A stretch of DNA of 64,000 bases, from NCBI GenBank assembly GCA_030674185.1, contig CM060312.1, forward strand, positions 28,783,335-28,847,334, in the 5' to 3' direction. Source of the stretch: Monoplex corrugatus (lineage: Eukaryota > Mollusca > Gastropoda > Littorinimorpha > Ranellidae). The notes under the pieces are model-generated. The model searched no databases. It was not told the DNA's origin and saw nothing but the letters and a program-made list of their open reading frames with translations. This document shows, piece by piece, positions 63,959-64,000 of this stretch (positions are counted from its first letter, which is position 1; every line of letters starts with the position of its first letter). Both the position numbers and the translations under genes were made by a program.

Positions 63959-64000
63959 GTAAGACTTATTATGTCTACAGGACTGATTACTCTGCCGTGT

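Overview
The window is nuclear DNA of an invertebrate animal. It shows GT-AG introns, introns loaded with SINEs, LINE fragments, TTAA-flanked DNA transposons, long (TG)n/(GA)n/(TATG)n microsatellites and no operon-like layout. The protein is clearly animal but well diverged from vertebrates. This repeat landscape fits a mollusc, perhaps a gastropod, but that is only an inference.

One gene explains nearly all coding potential. It is the + strand gene for gamma-tubulin complex component 6 (GCP6, TUBGCP6), from about 1.9 kb to 54.6 kb. I could chain 24 coding exons whose phases join without a break: 4,443 coding bases, 1,480 codons plus stop. The first in-window exon starts in the middle of the protein, so the N-terminal exons (roughly 250-270 residues by comparison with the vertebrate protein) lie left of position 1. 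Exons 1-8 encode the N-terminal GCP domain, exons 9-12 a charged helical segment, exons 13-14 a long disordered insert with a degenerate 22-24-residue repeat, and exons 15-24 the C-terminal gamma-tubulin-binding domain. The stop is at 54605-54607.

Everything else is intronic or intergenic repeat. Main items: a 3.8 kb array of a 28-bp minisatellite (14.0-17.8 kb); a second 28-bp array (41.0-41.46 kb) ending just before an exon; a 113-bp array (50.1-51.3 kb) in which a splice acceptor plus the first ~30 bases of the next exon are copied about ten times; four TTAA-bounded piggyBac-type insertions, three with transposase remnants; at least nine copies of a nested TTAA-bounded MITE; two MITEs with exact 6-bp target duplications; three fold-back elements; several tRNA-derived SINE families; and fragments of LINE reverse-transcriptase ORFs.

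After 54.6 kb comes the probable 3' UTR and about 8 kb of repeats. Two weak exon-like segments near 62.3 kb and 63.9 kb may belong to the next gene. I see no RNA gene that looks functional, no CRISPR array and no prokaryotic feature.
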